Shown here: positions 9,225-18,697 of the stretch, piece after piece | Layout: each line of letters starts with the position of its first letter | How positions within the stretch are numbered: position 1 is the first letter of the stretch | NCBI GenBank assembly: GCA_022779285.1 | Contig: JALFST010000027.1 | Span: 1-37,457 of the forward strand | Reading direction: 5' to 3' | Source: Peptoniphilaceae bacterium | Lineage (GTDB): Bacteria; Bacillota; Clostridia; Tissierellales; Peptoniphilaceae | DNA length: 37,457 bases | Program-made: the position numbers and the translations under genes | Notes under the pieces: model-generated | Databases searched by the model: none | What the model was told of the DNA's origin: nothing | The model's input: only the letters and a program-made list of their open reading frames with translations

Positions 9225-9252
9225 TTGATAAATAAAAAAATAAGTGTATAAT
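9225..9252 (+). promoter_or_regulatory. Strong promoter of oppABCDF
   Basis: TTGATA (9225-9230), 16-base spacer, perfect TATAAT (9247-9252), in an AT-rich stretch. Transcription would start about 9259, leaving a short leader with AAAAGGAGGT before oppA. In the rest of the 286-base gap from 8998 I see no terminator with a T run and no riboswitch; only GACCGG/CCGGTC (9003-9008 and 9027-9032) could pair. Confidence 0.75.
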
Positions 9253-9283
9253 GTTACCAATTATAGAAAAGGAGGTAGCTCGA

Positions 9284-10927
9284 ATGAAACACAAAAAATG
9301 GTTGGGAATGCTTTTAGCATTCAGTCTTGTGCTCAGCGCATGCGGAGGAGGAAAAGATGCATCGTCTCATACGGGTTCCACAGCCGGATCCGCTGCGAGC
9401 GGTGACCTCAATGTTATTAAGGAAACCGATCTGTTATCGATGGACTCCTCACTCGCAACGGACGGGACCTCATTTGAGGTGCTGGCGGCAGTGGAAGAAG
9501 GCCTGTATGTGCTGGATGCGAAAGGCGCGGAAAAGCCGGCGTTGGCGGAAAGTGTGGACATCAGCGATGACGAACTGACATATACCTTTCACCTGCGTGA
9601 TGCCAAATGGTCCAATGGAGATCCGGTAACAGCCAATGATTTTGTTTATGCATGGCGCCGCCTGGTGGATCCGGACACGGCATCTGACTATAACTATATT
9701 ATGGAGGTCGCAGGTGTCGTCAATGCGGGGCCCATTATGAAAGGCGAAAAGCCCCTGGAGGAATTGGGCGTAAAGGCTGTGGATGAGAAGACTTTAGAGG
9801 TGACCCTGGAGCACAAGGTTCCCTTCTTCCTGAAGCTTCTGTCCTTCGGATCCTTCCTTCCGATCAACCAGAAGTTCGTGGAAGAGAAAGGCGATCAATA
9901 TGCACAAAGTCCGGAAAATCTGCTCTATAACGGACCGTTCCGCATGACCGAATGGGTAGCCGGAAACAGCTTTAAGGCAGTCAAGAATGAATCATACTGG
10001 GATGCCGCTAATGTCAAGCTCAATTCCATCAACTGGAAGGTCTCCAAGGATCCGCAAACCTCAGCTTTGGAGTTTGATACGGGAGCCTCGGATTTTGTAA
10101 GACTGACAGGCGACGTCGTAGGTCGTTATTCGGGCGATGAACGTATGCAGCAGGCGCTGGGCGGATATCTATGGTATCTTGTAGGCAATCACGAGGCGGT
10201 TCCGGAGCTGAACAATGTCAACCTGGCAAAGGCCATTGCGAACGCATTTGATCGTGAGGAGCTTGCCAATGTCATTTTGAAGGACGGCGCAATCGGAGCA
10301 TATGGATTTGTTCCGAAGGAGCTGGCATTCTCCCCGAGCGGGAAGGATTTCCGCGAGGAGAACGGGAATGATTTCTTCAACGAGGGAGCTGAGGCGGCGA
10401 AAGCCTATGCGGAAAAGGCCTTCCAGGAGCTTGGTATAAAAAATCTCAGCCTGGAGCTGCTTTTCGAGGACTCGGAGGAATCTAAGAAGGTTGCGGAGTT
10501 TTTACAGGAACAGATCCAGAAGAATATTCCGAATTTAACCATTACCCTGAAATCACAGCCGAAGAAGGCGCGCTTGCAGCTTCAGCAGGATGGAGACTTC
10601 CAGCTGGCGCTCCACCGCTGGGGCCCCGATTATCCGGATCCTATGACGTATTTGGATCTGTTTGTAACAGATTCCAGCTCCAACTACAACCGCGTTACGA
10701 TTCCCGGATATGATGAGATGATTGCGAAAGCCAGCAGCGGTACGCTGTCTGATGAAGAACGCTGGCAGGTATTGCTGGATGCGGAAAAACTATTGCTCAA
10801 AGATGCACAGGGCCCGGTTCCGGTCTACCAGATCGGCAATTCCACAATGTGGAATTCCGCTGTAACGGGCTGGGAGTATCATACGACCGGCGTCAGCTAC
10901 TATTATAAAAATGCAGTGAAGCAATAG
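9284..10927 (+). CDS. oppA: Oligopeptide ABC transporter substrate-binding lipoprotein
   Basis: Captures extracellular peptides for the Opp importer. The 547-residue product has a lipoprotein signal (MKHKKWLGMLLAFSLVLSAC, lipidated at the Cys), a Gly/Ser-rich linker, then a family 5 peptide-binding domain (LTYTFHLRDAKWSNGDPVTANDFVYAW and following). The start at 9284 follows AAAAGGAGGT (9267-9276); an ATG at 9251 lies over the -10 element and is rejected. First gene of the opp operon, separated from oppB by a hairpin that may lower downstream expression relative to oppA. Confidence 0.95.
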   Translation: MKHKKWLGMLLAFSLVLSACGGGKDASSHTGSTAGSAASGDLNVIKETDLLSMDSSLATDGTSFEVLAAVEEGLYVLDAKGAEKPALAESVDISDDELTYTFHLRDAKWSNGDPVTANDFVYAWRRLVDPDTASDYNYIMEVAGVVNAGPIMKGEKPLEELGVKAVDEKTLEVTLEHKVPFFLKLLSFGSFLPINQKFVEEKGDQYAQSPENLLYNGPFRMTEWVAGNSFKAVKNESYWDAANVKLNSINWKVSKDPQTSALEFDTGASDFVRLTGDVVGRYSGDERMQQALGGYLWYLVGNHEAVPELNNVNLAKAIANAFDREELANVILKDGAIGAYGFVPKELAFSPSGKDFREENGNDFFNEGAEAAKAYAEKAFQELGIKNLSLELLFEDSEESKKVAEFLQEQIQKNIPNLTITLKSQPKKARLQLQQDGDFQLALHRWGPDYPDPMTYLDLFVTDSSSNYNRVTIPGYDEMIAKASSGTLSDEERWQVLLDAEKLLLKDAQGPVPVYQIGNSTMWNSAVTGWEYHTTGVSYYYKNAVKQ

Positions 10928-10942
10928 TCGGTAAAGGAGGAA

Positions 10943-10966
10943 AAAAGGGGGCGGTGTCCCCCTTTT
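10943..10966 (+). promoter_or_regulatory. Hairpin between oppB Shine-Dalgarno and start
   Basis: AAAAGGGGG (10943-10951) pairs perfectly with CCCCCTTTT (10958-10966) around the CGGTGT loop. Only four T follow, so as a terminator it would be leaky. It lies between AAAGGAGG (10933-10940) and the likely oppB ATG (10975). If folded, it leaves ten unpaired bases between the two, an ideal spacing. Confidence 0.7.
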
Positions 10967-10974
10967 GTCATATT

Positions 10975-11910
10975 ATGGTCAAATATATTTTCAAAAGAGT
11001 CGCGATTTCCGCGGTAACGCTCTTTCTTATCATTTTGTTCCTCTTCCTGATGCTGGACCAAATGCCGGGCTCTCCATTTAACGATGAGAAGCTTTCCCCT
11101 GAAATGCGCGAGCAGATGGAGGAAAAATACGGCCTGAATGATCCTATTCTGATTCGTTTCGGCAGATATCTCAATATGATGCTGCACTTTGATTTTGGTC
11201 AATCATATAACATTCAGGTGAAGGCCTATGTTACCGATATGCTGAAGGGACGAGTGGCAGTGTCTTTTCAGCTCGGGATTGCAGCGGTTATATTAGGAAC
11301 CGTTGTCGGGGCGGTGTTGGGCATTGTAGCGGCCCTGCGGCATGGCACTTGGGCGGATACGTTTACCTCATTGACAGCAGTCGCAGGAGTGAGCATTCCA
11401 TCTTACGTTTTTGCCCTCTTTCTCTCTTTAATCGTGGCGTATCAGTGGCGATGGGTTCCCGTATTGTATAATACCTCGCAGCCCTTGATTTCTTCGATTT
11501 TACCGGTGATTTCCCTTTCCATGTTTACCACGGCGACCATTTCCCGTTTTTTGCGATCGGAAATGCTTGATATTTTAAATAGCGATTATATTGAGCTTGC
11601 CCGATCAAAAGGAATGAGCGAAACCAAGGTGATTTGGAAGCATGGAATCCGCAATGCCCTGATTCCTGTGATCACGGTGCTGGGGCCGTTAGTCGTCAAT
11701 CTGATGACCGGATCGCTTGTCGTTGAGAAAATTTTTGCGATTCCGGGGATCGGCGAGCTCTTTGTAACGGCGATTCAGTCCAACGATTATAATATTGTGA
11801 TCGCCATCGCCTTTTTATATTCCGTGCTTTTCATCGGGGTCATGCTGATCGTGGATATTCTTTATGGAATCATTGATCCGCGCATTCGTCTCGGAAAGGA
11901 GGAATCATGA
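10975..11910 (+). CDS. oppB: Oligopeptide ABC transporter permease OppB
   Basis: One of two membrane subunits of the peptide importer. The product (311 residues from this ATG) begins MVKYIFKRVAISAVTLFLI, the usual OppB N-terminus, has about six transmembrane segments and carries the coupling motif ELARSKGMSETKVIWKHGIRNALIP. A GTG at 10954 in frame would add seven residues; it lies in the hairpin loop, 13 bases from the Shine-Dalgarno, so the start is not settled. The stop overlaps oppC (ATGA). Confidence 0.92.
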   Translation: MVKYIFKRVAISAVTLFLIILFLFLMLDQMPGSPFNDEKLSPEMREQMEEKYGLNDPILIRFGRYLNMMLHFDFGQSYNIQVKAYVTDMLKGRVAVSFQLGIAAVILGTVVGAVLGIVAALRHGTWADTFTSLTAVAGVSIPSYVFALFLSLIVAYQWRWVPVLYNTSQPLISSILPVISLSMFTTATISRFLRSEMLDILNSDYIELARSKGMSETKVIWKHGIRNALIPVITVLGPLVVNLMTGSLVVEKIFAIPGIGELFVTAIQSNDYNIVIAIAFLYSVLFIGVMLIVDILYGIIDPRIRLGKEES

Positions 11911-12914
11911 GTGATCGTGCATTTCGTGAGGATTTTCAATTTGCCTCACAAAAGGATTACGAGATTGTCGACACAATTAACAAAGAGCCTCCTTTTTTGC
12001 TTGAGGTATGGCGCAGATTTCGAAAAAAACGAGCTTCCCGATTTGCGCTTTATGTGATTCTGACCATTATTCTGATGGCTATTTTCATGCCGCTTTTATC
12101 CTCGCATGATTATCGGGAACAGAATTCAGCGCGCATCGGTCTTCCGCCTAAGGTGCCTCTTGTGGAAAATCTCGGTTTTCTGAATGGAAAATCGTATGGC
12201 AAGGATCTCTATCAGGAAAAGGGGGAATCCGGAAATTACTATTTCTTCGGAACGGATAGTCTGGGAAGAGATCTGTGGGTGCGCGTATGGCAGGGGGCGA
12301 GAATCTCCCTTTATATGGCATTTTTGGCCATACTCATCGATTTATCCATCGGCGTGACCTACGGTTTGATTTCGGGATATTTCGGAGGAGCGGTGGATAT
12401 GCTGATGCAGCGATTCATCGAGGTGCTGAGCGGCATACCGGATACCGTGATCGTTACGCTTCTTGTGCTGATCATGAGCCCGGGGATCCTGTCGATTACC
12501 ACGGCTCTTCTGATCAAGGGATGGATCGGCATGAGTCGTGTGACGCGTGCGCAGGTGCTGAAGCTGAAAAATCAGGAATACATTCTGGCATCAAGAACGC
12601 TTGGAGCCTCCAGCATCTATATCATTTTCAAGGAGATTCTCCCGAATATTATGGGGCAGCTGATTGTTATGAGCATGTTCTCCATTCCCTCAGCCATCTT
12701 TACGGAAGCGTTTCTTGCTTTTATCGGTCTGGGCCTGGCCGCGCCGAATGCTTCTCTGGGAGTGCTCATCAGCGACGGTTTCAAATCCTTCCTCGTTTCC
12801 CCATACATGGTGCTCATTCCTACGGTTGTACTGAGTCTATTGATGTTCAGCTTCAATATTTTAGCGGATGGTCTGCGTGACGCATTTGATCCGACGCAGA
12901 AAGATCGGGGGTAG
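11907..12914 (+). CDS. oppC: Oligopeptide ABC transporter permease OppC
   Basis: Second membrane subunit (335 residues). It has a cytoplasmic N-terminus (about 1-45), a first transmembrane helix, a large external insert (about 65-115) ending in the typical YFFGTDSLGRDLWVRVWQGA, further helices, and the coupling motif ASRTLGASSIYIIFKEILPNI. The start ATG overlaps the oppB stop and is preceded by GGAGGA. The stop is one base before oppD. Confidence 0.95.
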   Translation: MSDRAFREDFQFASQKDYEIVDTINKEPPFLLEVWRRFRKKRASRFALYVILTIILMAIFMPLLSSHDYREQNSARIGLPPKVPLVENLGFLNGKSYGKDLYQEKGESGNYYFFGTDSLGRDLWVRVWQGARISLYMAFLAILIDLSIGVTYGLISGYFGGAVDMLMQRFIEVLSGIPDTVIVTLLVLIMSPGILSITTALLIKGWIGMSRVTRAQVLKLKNQEYILASRTLGASSIYIIFKEILPNIMGQLIVMSMFSIPSAIFTEAFLAFIGLGLAAPNASLGVLISDGFKSFLVSPYMVLIPTVVLSLLMFSFNILADGLRDAFDPTQKDRG

Positions 12915-12915
12915 T

Positions 12916-14010
12916 ATGGGAAAGAATAAGCTTCGTGATCTCAATGAACGCATTCTTTCAATCCGAGATTTGCATATTGAATTCACAACGGATAAGGGAA
13001 GGATGGAGGCAATTCGCGGCATCGACTTTGATCTGTTTCAAAAAGAGACGGTTGCCATTGTAGGAGAGTCCGGGTCAGGAAAATCCGTGACGATGCGTGC
13101 CATAATGGGAATTCTCGCAAAAAACGGAAAAATCACCGAGGGCTCCATCAAATATTGGGATAAGGCGAATCAAAATAAGCTATACGAAATTACGGCACTC
13201 AGCAATATACAGATTCGAAAATATCTGGCAGGAAAGAGAATTGCGATGATTTTCCAGGATCCCATGACATCGCTCGATCCCACTATGAAGATCGGCATTC
13301 AAATTCGGGAGACCATTCTCATGCATCGCAGAATGAGCAAGGATGCCGCAAAAAAGCTGAGCATACGCTATCTCTCGGATGTCGGCATTCACAATGCGGA
13401 GCTGGTTTATGGACAATATCCCAATCAGCTGTCAGGCGGTATGCGGCAACGTGTGGTCATCGCCATCGCATTGTCCTGTCAACCGGATATTCTGATCTGC
13501 GATGAGCCGACAACGGCACTGGACGTAACCGTACAGGATCGCATTCTCAACCTGATACGGGATTTGCAGGAGAAAAACGGATTTTCAGTGATCTTTATTA
13601 CGCATGATCTGGGCGTTGTCGCCAAGGTTGCCGATTATGTGGCTGTTATGTATGCAGGACGTATTGTGGAAAAGGGCACGGTCAATGAAATTTTCTATGA
13701 TCCGCGCCATCCATATACGTGGGGTCTGCTCTCTTCCATGCCGGATCTTCATACTGAAGCGGGGACGCTGCATCCGATTCCGGGAACTCCGGTGGATCTC
13801 TTTCAGCCGATTCCGGGCGATGCATTTGCTCCACGAAATCCCTATGCGTTAAACATTGATTTCCGAGAAGCCCCGCCGCAATATGATGTGGGAGGAAAAC
13901 ATCGAGTAAGCTCGTGGCTTTTAGATGAACGTGCTCCTGAGGTGAAGATGCCTGAGGATCTTGCAAAGCGTATACAGCTGATGAAGAAGGAGGCGGGATT
14001 TGATGAATGA
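12916..14010 (+). CDS. oppD: Oligopeptide ABC transporter ATP-binding protein OppD
   Basis: One of two ATPases of the Opp importer (364 residues). Walker A is GESGSGKS, the Q-loop lies in FQDPMTSLDP, the signature is LSGGMRQRVVIAIAL, and Walker B is ILICDEPTTALD. The C-terminal oligopeptide/dipeptide domain is present (PHPYTWGLLSSMP-like, then PIPGTPVDLFQPIPGDAFAPRN). The cysteines that hold an iron-sulfur cluster in some OppD proteins are absent here (GDAFAPRNPYALNIDF), as in several Firmicutes. The start is the ATG after GGGGG at 12907-12911; an ATG at 12868 inside oppC would add 16 residues and is rejected. Confidence 0.94.
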   Translation: MGKNKLRDLNERILSIRDLHIEFTTDKGRMEAIRGIDFDLFQKETVAIVGESGSGKSVTMRAIMGILAKNGKITEGSIKYWDKANQNKLYEITALSNIQIRKYLAGKRIAMIFQDPMTSLDPTMKIGIQIRETILMHRRMSKDAAKKLSIRYLSDVGIHNAELVYGQYPNQLSGGMRQRVVIAIALSCQPDILICDEPTTALDVTVQDRILNLIRDLQEKNGFSVIFITHDLGVVAKVADYVAVMYAGRIVEKGTVNEIFYDPRHPYTWGLLSSMPDLHTEAGTLHPIPGTPVDLFQPIPGDAFAPRNPYALNIDFREAPPQYDVGGKHRVSSWLLDERAPEVKMPEDLAKRIQLMKKEAGFDE

Positions 14011-14962
14011 TAAAATCTCTCAAATGGCTCAGGAACCTCTTCTCTCTGTAAAACACCTTTCTCAGCATTTCAAGGTAGGAAGGGGAAAAGTTGTTCGGGC
14101 TGTCAATGACATGAGCTTTGATATTTATCCCGGCGAGGTGTATGGACTTGTCGGAGAATCCGGATCCGGAAAGTCCACGGCGGGAAGAGCGATTATTCGT
14201 CTCTATCATCCGACATCGGGTGAAATTCACTTTTGCGGCAGAGATATTTCCGGAAAATTAAGCCATGAGGATGAGCGATTCCTGCGCATGAATATGCAAA
14301 TGATTTTCCAGGATCCCATGGCCTCACTCAATCCTCGAAGCCGTGTTTTGGATATTGTGGCGGCGGGACTGGACCATTTTCATCTCTACCGGGATGCGGA
14401 GGAAAGAGAGCAGAAAGTGCTGGATGCTCTTTTGTCTGTGGGCCTTTCTCCGGAGCATGCCTCCCGCTTTCCGCATCAATTTTCGGGTGGGCAGCGTCAG
14501 CGTATCGGCATCGCAAGAGCGTTGGTGCTGAATCCGAAGCTCTTAATCGCGGATGAGGCGATTTCCGCTCTGGATGTTTCCATTCAGGCGCAGGTTGTTA
14601 CGCTGTTGAATGAAATTCAGGAAAAGACGAATGTGGCGATTCTCTTTATTGCGCACGATCTGTCCATGGTGAAATACATTTCCGATCGCATCGGCGTCAT
14701 TCATCTGGGACACCTGCTGGAAACGGGATCCAGTGAAGAGATTTTTGAGCGTCCCGTGCATCCGTATACGCGATCGCTTCTATCGGTGATTCCTGAGCCC
14801 AATCCCATCGTGGAAAAAACAAAGGAAACCTTCCATTATGATTATGAGACCTCCGGTCTGGATTATGATGCCGGACAGCTCCGGGAGGTCGGCCGTACAC
14901 ATCGCGTCCGGGGAACGGAGGAAGAAGTGCGGCAATGGCTGCAGGAGACGGAAGGCAAATAG
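14003..14962 (+). CDS. oppF: Oligopeptide ABC transporter ATP-binding protein OppF
   Basis: Second ATPase of the Opp importer (319 residues). Walker A GESGSGKST, Q-loop FQDPMASLNPR, signature FSGGQRQRIGIARAL, Walker B LLIADEAISALDV, where Ala replaces the usual Pro after the catalytic Glu. C-terminal oligopeptide domain HPYTRSLLSVIPEPNP is present. The ATG follows AAGGAGG (13987-13993) and overlaps the end of oppD by eight bases. Last gene of the operon; a long bidirectional terminator follows. Confidence 0.94.
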   Translation: MNDKISQMAQEPLLSVKHLSQHFKVGRGKVVRAVNDMSFDIYPGEVYGLVGESGSGKSTAGRAIIRLYHPTSGEIHFCGRDISGKLSHEDERFLRMNMQMIFQDPMASLNPRSRVLDIVAAGLDHFHLYRDAEEREQKVLDALLSVGLSPEHASRFPHQFSGGQRQRIGIARALVLNPKLLIADEAISALDVSIQAQVVTLLNEIQEKTNVAILFIAHDLSMVKYISDRIGVIHLGHLLETGSSEEIFERPVHPYTRSLLSVIPEPNPIVEKTKETFHYDYETSGLDYDAGQLREVGRTHRVRGTEEEVRQWLQETEGK

Positions 14963-15044
14963 AAAAGCGAGCGTTTTTTCGGAAGCTCCGGAGCATGATT
15001 TCGGACAGCAAATCCGTGAAGGCTTCTTGCAGGAGCTTCATTGA

Positions 15045-15093
15045 AAAAAGCATGAGGGGTTCCTCCGCAAAGGAGGAACCCCTCATGCTTTTT
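15045..15093. terminator. Bidirectional terminator between oppF and the racemase gene
   Basis: A perfect 22-bp stem (15045-15066 with 15072-15093) around a GCAAA loop, with five A on the left and five T on the right, so it has a T run on either strand. It lies between the convergent opp operon and the minus-strand cell-wall operon, 14 bases from the end of the racemase gene. Confidence 0.92.
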
Positions 15094-15107
15094 GCTGAAA
15101 AGAAACG

Positions 15108-15794
15108 TTAAAGCAGTGCCCGCCTCACCGCTTCCCTTGCCAGAATTTCTGTTGGATCCAGTATGGGAAACGGCAAATGATATTTTTCAAAAAGTATGGG
15201 AAGTTCCGTGCATGCCAGTACAAAGGCATCCGGTTTTTCGTTCTCACAAATTGCAGTGAGGGCGTCCCGAAGTCCTTGAATCGGCAGATCAAAGCGCTTT
15301 TTCTTTACGATTTCATAGATAGCATATTGAAGCTGCGCCATCAGCTCTTCTGTAGGCACAGTGAGCGCAACCCCTTTCTCCTCTATTTTTTTTTGATAAA
15401 GCCCCGTTCGCAGCGTCCCTTCCGTGCCGAGAACAGATACTTTTTGAAGCCTCAAATGCTGAATTTCCTCCGCGGTGAGATCAATCAGGTTGAGAAGGGG
15501 AATACTCAGCTCAGATTGAATTCGATCATAGTAATAAAAAGAGGTGTTGCAGGGAAGGCATAGAAAATCCGCTCCCATTTGCTCAAGGACATGCCCCGTG
15601 CGGATAATTTCCCGAACGGGACTTTCTCCGCCGCGGAGTATGGCAGCGGTGCGGTCGGGAACCTGAGGATTGTTGTAGATCAATACGGGAATATGATCCT
15701 GATCGCGCTCTGCGGGTGTATTTTCGATGATTTTCTGAAAAAGGTCAGCCGTTGCCAGCGGACCTAAGCCGCCGATGATACCGATGGTTTTCAC
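15108..15794 (-). CDS. Aspartate racemase
   Basis: PLP-independent racemase of the Asp/Glu family (228 residues), probably interconverting L- and D-aspartate. The two catalytic cysteines are present: Cys82 in LCLPCNTS and Cys195 in VLACTELP. The N-terminus MKTIGIIGGLGPLATADLF is typical of aspartate rather than glutamate racemases (MurI). Its start overlaps by four bases the end of an ATP-grasp gene related to D-aspartate ligase, matching the pairing known in Enterococcus faecium, where the racemase supplies D-Asp for peptidoglycan. Substrate is inferred from family and context. Confidence 0.9.
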   Translation of the reverse strand: MKTIGIIGGLGPLATADLFQKIIENTPAERDQDHIPVLIYNNPQVPDRTAAILRGGESPVREIIRTGHVLEQMGADFLCLPCNTSFYYYDRIQSELSIPLLNLIDLTAEEIQHLRLQKVSVLGTEGTLRTGLYQKKIEEKGVALTVPTEELMAQLQYAIYEIVKKKRFDLPIQGLRDALTAICENEKPDAFVLACTELPILFEKYHLPFPILDPTEILAREAVRRALL

Positions 15795-16987
15795 GATTTA
15801 CCTGCCAATCTTGGATAATAACGTATCGTGGAGATTCTTCTGCGCCAAGAAAGAAGAAAGCGAAACAGATTCTTGTGAGAATAATAGGAAAATCCGTAAT
15901 CCGCTTTTTTTTCGCGCAAAAGCGTTCTTACTTTTGTCTGTAGGGCTTCAGGAGTATATTTGAGAAGTACACTTTTATCCACGAGATACCAGAGATGCTC
16001 TTCAATATGATTATAGTAGGGACGGGGCTTGTTTTCCACCAGATCGTCGACAAGATATTGCACAAAATTATTGCCGGCATAGGTCATGTACATCGAGGAG
16101 CGGCCTTGGCGCATATTGATCTCAAAGAGTTTATACACGCCGTCTCGCACGTCCCGTTTTATATCGAAATTGGCATAGCCTCGATAAGGAATTTTCTCAA
16201 AAAAATCCCGGATCATGGATACCAGCTCAGGATAATCGCCGGAAATGAGCGCATTGTAATTTCCCACATCATTGGGTAACACCTCATCCAGAGCAGTCTG
16301 CGCAGCATGTGTCATGCGAAGGATTCCCTTCTGATCGACATAGGCATTGACGACAAACATGGCGTCGGTGCCTCCGGGGATGAAATCCTGCAAAAGAAAA
16401 GCATCCTGATATCCCTTGCCATAGATTTTTTCCATTAATTGATCCAGCTCCTCGCGAGTTTCCAGCCGAAATGCTTTTTTGTATCCTTCAAAATGGGGAA
16501 ACCGAACCCAGGAGAAGCTGTCATTGGGCTTCGCAATGATGGGAAAGCCGAAGGGAAGAGCAATCTCCCGGTAGTTTAAGGGATCGACGACTACCGTCTG
16601 CGGATGGGGAATTTTGTGCTTTTCGCAAAGACGGTAAAAATCGATTTTGCTCTCCAGCTGCTGATAGAGAGAAAGATCAATTACATTGAACCGGTAAAAT
16701 TTGCGGAGCTGCTCCCGGTTTTCCACAATATATCGCATATAGTAATCGCTGCAGGGAATCAGAAGCAGATCTTCACCGCGATGCCGCTCGGCAAATTGCA
16801 ACAGAATTTCTAAAAAGCGCCGGGGATCCATAAATTGCGCATCCGTTTCGACGGTAAGAAAATCGAGATGATCGGTATATCTTTGGTGACGTATTCCCAA
16901 CGCAAAGCTGTGAATATGATATTTTTGATAAAAAGAGAACGCTACGCCGTAGACGTTCCAATCTGAGCCTAAAATAACAGGTAACAT
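15791..16987 (-). CDS. ATP-grasp ligase, probable D-aspartate ligase for peptidoglycan side chain
   Basis: A 398-residue ATP-grasp enzyme. Motifs seen: FPIIAKPNDSFSW (ATP-binding lysine), LLQDFIPGGTDAMF, GYANFDIKRD and FEINMRQGRSSMYMTYAG (metal and phosphate residues). The last blocks closely resemble the E. faecium D-Asp ligase Aslfm, which joins D-Asp through its beta-carboxyl to the Lys side chain of the cell-wall precursor. The neighbours are an aspartate racemase and, upstream in the same orientation, murF and ddl. The start follows GAGGAG. Alternatives: ligation of another acid, such as D-Glu, or an unrelated carboxylate-amine ligase. Confidence 0.82.
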   Translation of the reverse strand: MLPVILGSDWNVYGVAFSFYQKYHIHSFALGIRHQRYTDHLDFLTVETDAQFMDPRRFLEILLQFAERHRGEDLLLIPCSDYYMRYIVENREQLRKFYRFNVIDLSLYQQLESKIDFYRLCEKHKIPHPQTVVVDPLNYREIALPFGFPIIAKPNDSFSWVRFPHFEGYKKAFRLETREELDQLMEKIYGKGYQDAFLLQDFIPGGTDAMFVVNAYVDQKGILRMTHAAQTALDEVLPNDVGNYNALISGDYPELVSMIRDFFEKIPYRGYANFDIKRDVRDGVYKLFEINMRQGRSSMYMTYAGNNFVQYLVDDLVENKPRPYYNHIEEHLWYLVDKSVLLKYTPEALQTKVRTLLREKKADYGFSYYSHKNLFRFLLSWRRRISTIRYYPRLAGKS

Positions 16988-17050
16988 GGATACTCCTCAA
17001 TCAACATTTATATGCGAACAGTCTCTGTGAAAGGCAGAGCTGTATCGGAT

Positions 17051-18409
17051 TCAATTCCGGAAAGAATGAAGCGGCGCCGGAATGAATCCGCCGCGAGCTA
17101 TCAGACGATCGGCACAGCCCTTATGTACGGGCATGACGGGTGCGTAGCCCAGAAGTCCTCCGAATCGGGCAATCTCACCGGCTTTTTTTCCGATTACGGG
17201 AATGACGCGTACCGCCGTCGTTTTTTGATTGATCATACCGATGGCGGCTTCATCGGCGATGATGCCGGAAATTGTGGAGGCGGGAGTATCGCCGGGGATG
17301 GCAATCATATCCAAGCCAACGGAGCAAACAGAGGTCATCGCTTCCAATTTATCAAAGGTGATGTGGCCGTCACGAGCCGATTCGATCATGCCCTCATCTT
17401 CGCTGACAGGAATAAAGGCGCCGGAAAGTCCTCCGACGTAGGACGAGGCCATCAAGCCTCCTTTTTTCACCGAATCATTGAGCATGGCAAGAGCGGCGGT
17501 TGTACCGTGCATGCCTGCATGGTCCAGACCGATTTCTTCGAGGATGCGCGCTACGCTGTCGCCGATTGCCGGCGTAGGTGCCAGTGAAAGATCCACGGTG
17601 CCGAAAGGAAGTCCCAGCCTTTTGGCAACCTCCATGCCGATCAGCTCTCCCAGACGCGTGATGCGAAATGCCGTCAGTTTGATTTCCTCGGCTACCTCTT
17701 GCAGGGGAGCGTCCGGAATCTGCTCCAGGGCGTGCTTGACAACGCCGGGGCCGCTGACGCCGACACGGATCACGGCATCTCCTTGACTGGGACCATGGAA
17801 GGCTCCCGCCATAAAGGGATTGTCCTCGACAGCATTGCAGAAAATCACAAGCTTTGCACATCCGAGAGAGTCGTTTTCTTTGGTATTTTCGGCAGTTTTA
17901 CGAATCAGATGTCCCAGCCTTGCCGCGGCATCTATATTGATACCCGTTTTTGTAGATCCTATATTGACAGAGCAGCAGACAAGGTCCGTCCGGGAGAGCA
18001 CATCCGGGAGAGAATCCATCATTGCCAGATCCGCAGTGGTAGCCTGCTGCTGTACCAGGGCGGAAAACCCGCCGATAAAATCCACGCCGACTTCTTTGGC
18101 GGCGGCATCCAGAGCTTCGGCATACAGAAGAAAATGCTCTGTATCGGCAGAGGAAGCTGCTATTAAGGAGACCGGCGTAACGGCAATCCGCTTATTGACG
18201 ATCGTGACGCCATATTTCTGACCGACGGCATCTGCTGCGGCGACAAGATCCTTCGACAAGCGAACAATTTTATCGTGGATTTTCTGACAAGCGATCCGTG
18301 GATCGGAGTCCGCACAATCAAACAGAGAAATACCCATCGTTACCGTGCGGATATCCAGTTTTTCCTGATTCAGCATATGCAGAGTATTGAGGATGAGGCG
18401 TTTATCCAT
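17051..18409 (-). CDS. UPF0210 (DUF711) family protein
   Basis: A 452-residue cytoplasmic protein of the DUF711/UPF0210 family, structurally related to pyruvate formate-lyase-like folds; its biochemical role is not established. The N-terminus [29 protein letters not shown] and the [12 protein letters not shown]-like and [11 protein letters not shown] segments are diagnostic, and the length is standard. The start at 18409 has TTGGAGCG upstream and overlaps the end of the preceding ACT gene by eight bases; a longer frame reaching 18508 lies inside that gene. The UPF0237-UPF0210 pair is conserved in many Firmicutes. Confidence 0.9.
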   Translation of the reverse strand: MDKRLILNTLHMLNQEKLDIRTVTMGISLFDCADSDPRIACQKIHDKIVRLSKDLVAAADAVGQKYGVTIVNKRIAVTPVSLIAASSADTEHFLLYAEALDAAAKEVGVDFIGGFSALVQQQATTADLAMMDSLPDVLSRTDLVCCSVNIGSTKTGINIDAAARLGHLIRKTAENTKENDSLGCAKLVIFCNAVEDNPFMAGAFHGPSQGDAVIRVGVSGPGVVKHALEQIPDAPLQEVAEEIKLTAFRITRLGELIGMEVAKRLGLPFGTVDLSLAPTPAIGDSVARILEEIGLDHAGMHGTTAALAMLNDSVKKGGLMASSYVGGLSGAFIPVSEDEGMIESARDGHITFDKLEAMTSVCSVGLDMIAIPGDTPASTISGIIADEAAIGMINQKTTAVRVIPVIGKKAGEIARFGGLLGYAPVMPVHKGCADRLIARGGFIPAPLHSFRN

Positions 18410-18686
18410 TCTCGCGCTCCAATCGGTGCATGCTGCGGAAAAGATCCTCATGCTGCATACGGACGCTGAGTCCGTTTTCCTCGCCCCATTTTGAAAAATC
18501 CTCGGCAACCTTCCCGAAGGGGGCGTTCATTTGCGAGATATCCACGATGAGTATCATCACAAAATAATCGTTGAGAATATCCTGTGTGATTTCCAATATA
18601 TTGATGGAATGCCCGGCAATTCGCGTTGCAACCTGTGCAACAATGCCGGTGCGGTCCATACCGACCACGGTAATGACAGCCTTCAT
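18402..18686 (-). CDS. ACT domain protein, UPF0237 family
   Basis: A 94-residue protein that is essentially one ACT domain ([22 protein letters not shown]), of the kind that binds amino acids and regulates partner proteins. The start ATG follows ACGGAGGAAAC; an ATG 15 bases upstream precedes that site and is rejected. It lies between murF (11 bases) and the UPF0210 gene (overlap), its usual partner. The ligand and the regulated step are unknown. Confidence 0.9.
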   Translation of the reverse strand: MKAVITVVGMDRTGIVAQVATRIAGHSINILEITQDILNDYFVMILIVDISQMNAPFGKVAEDFSKWGEENGLSVRMQHEDLFRSMHRLERENG

Positions 18687-18697
18687 GTTTCCTCCGT

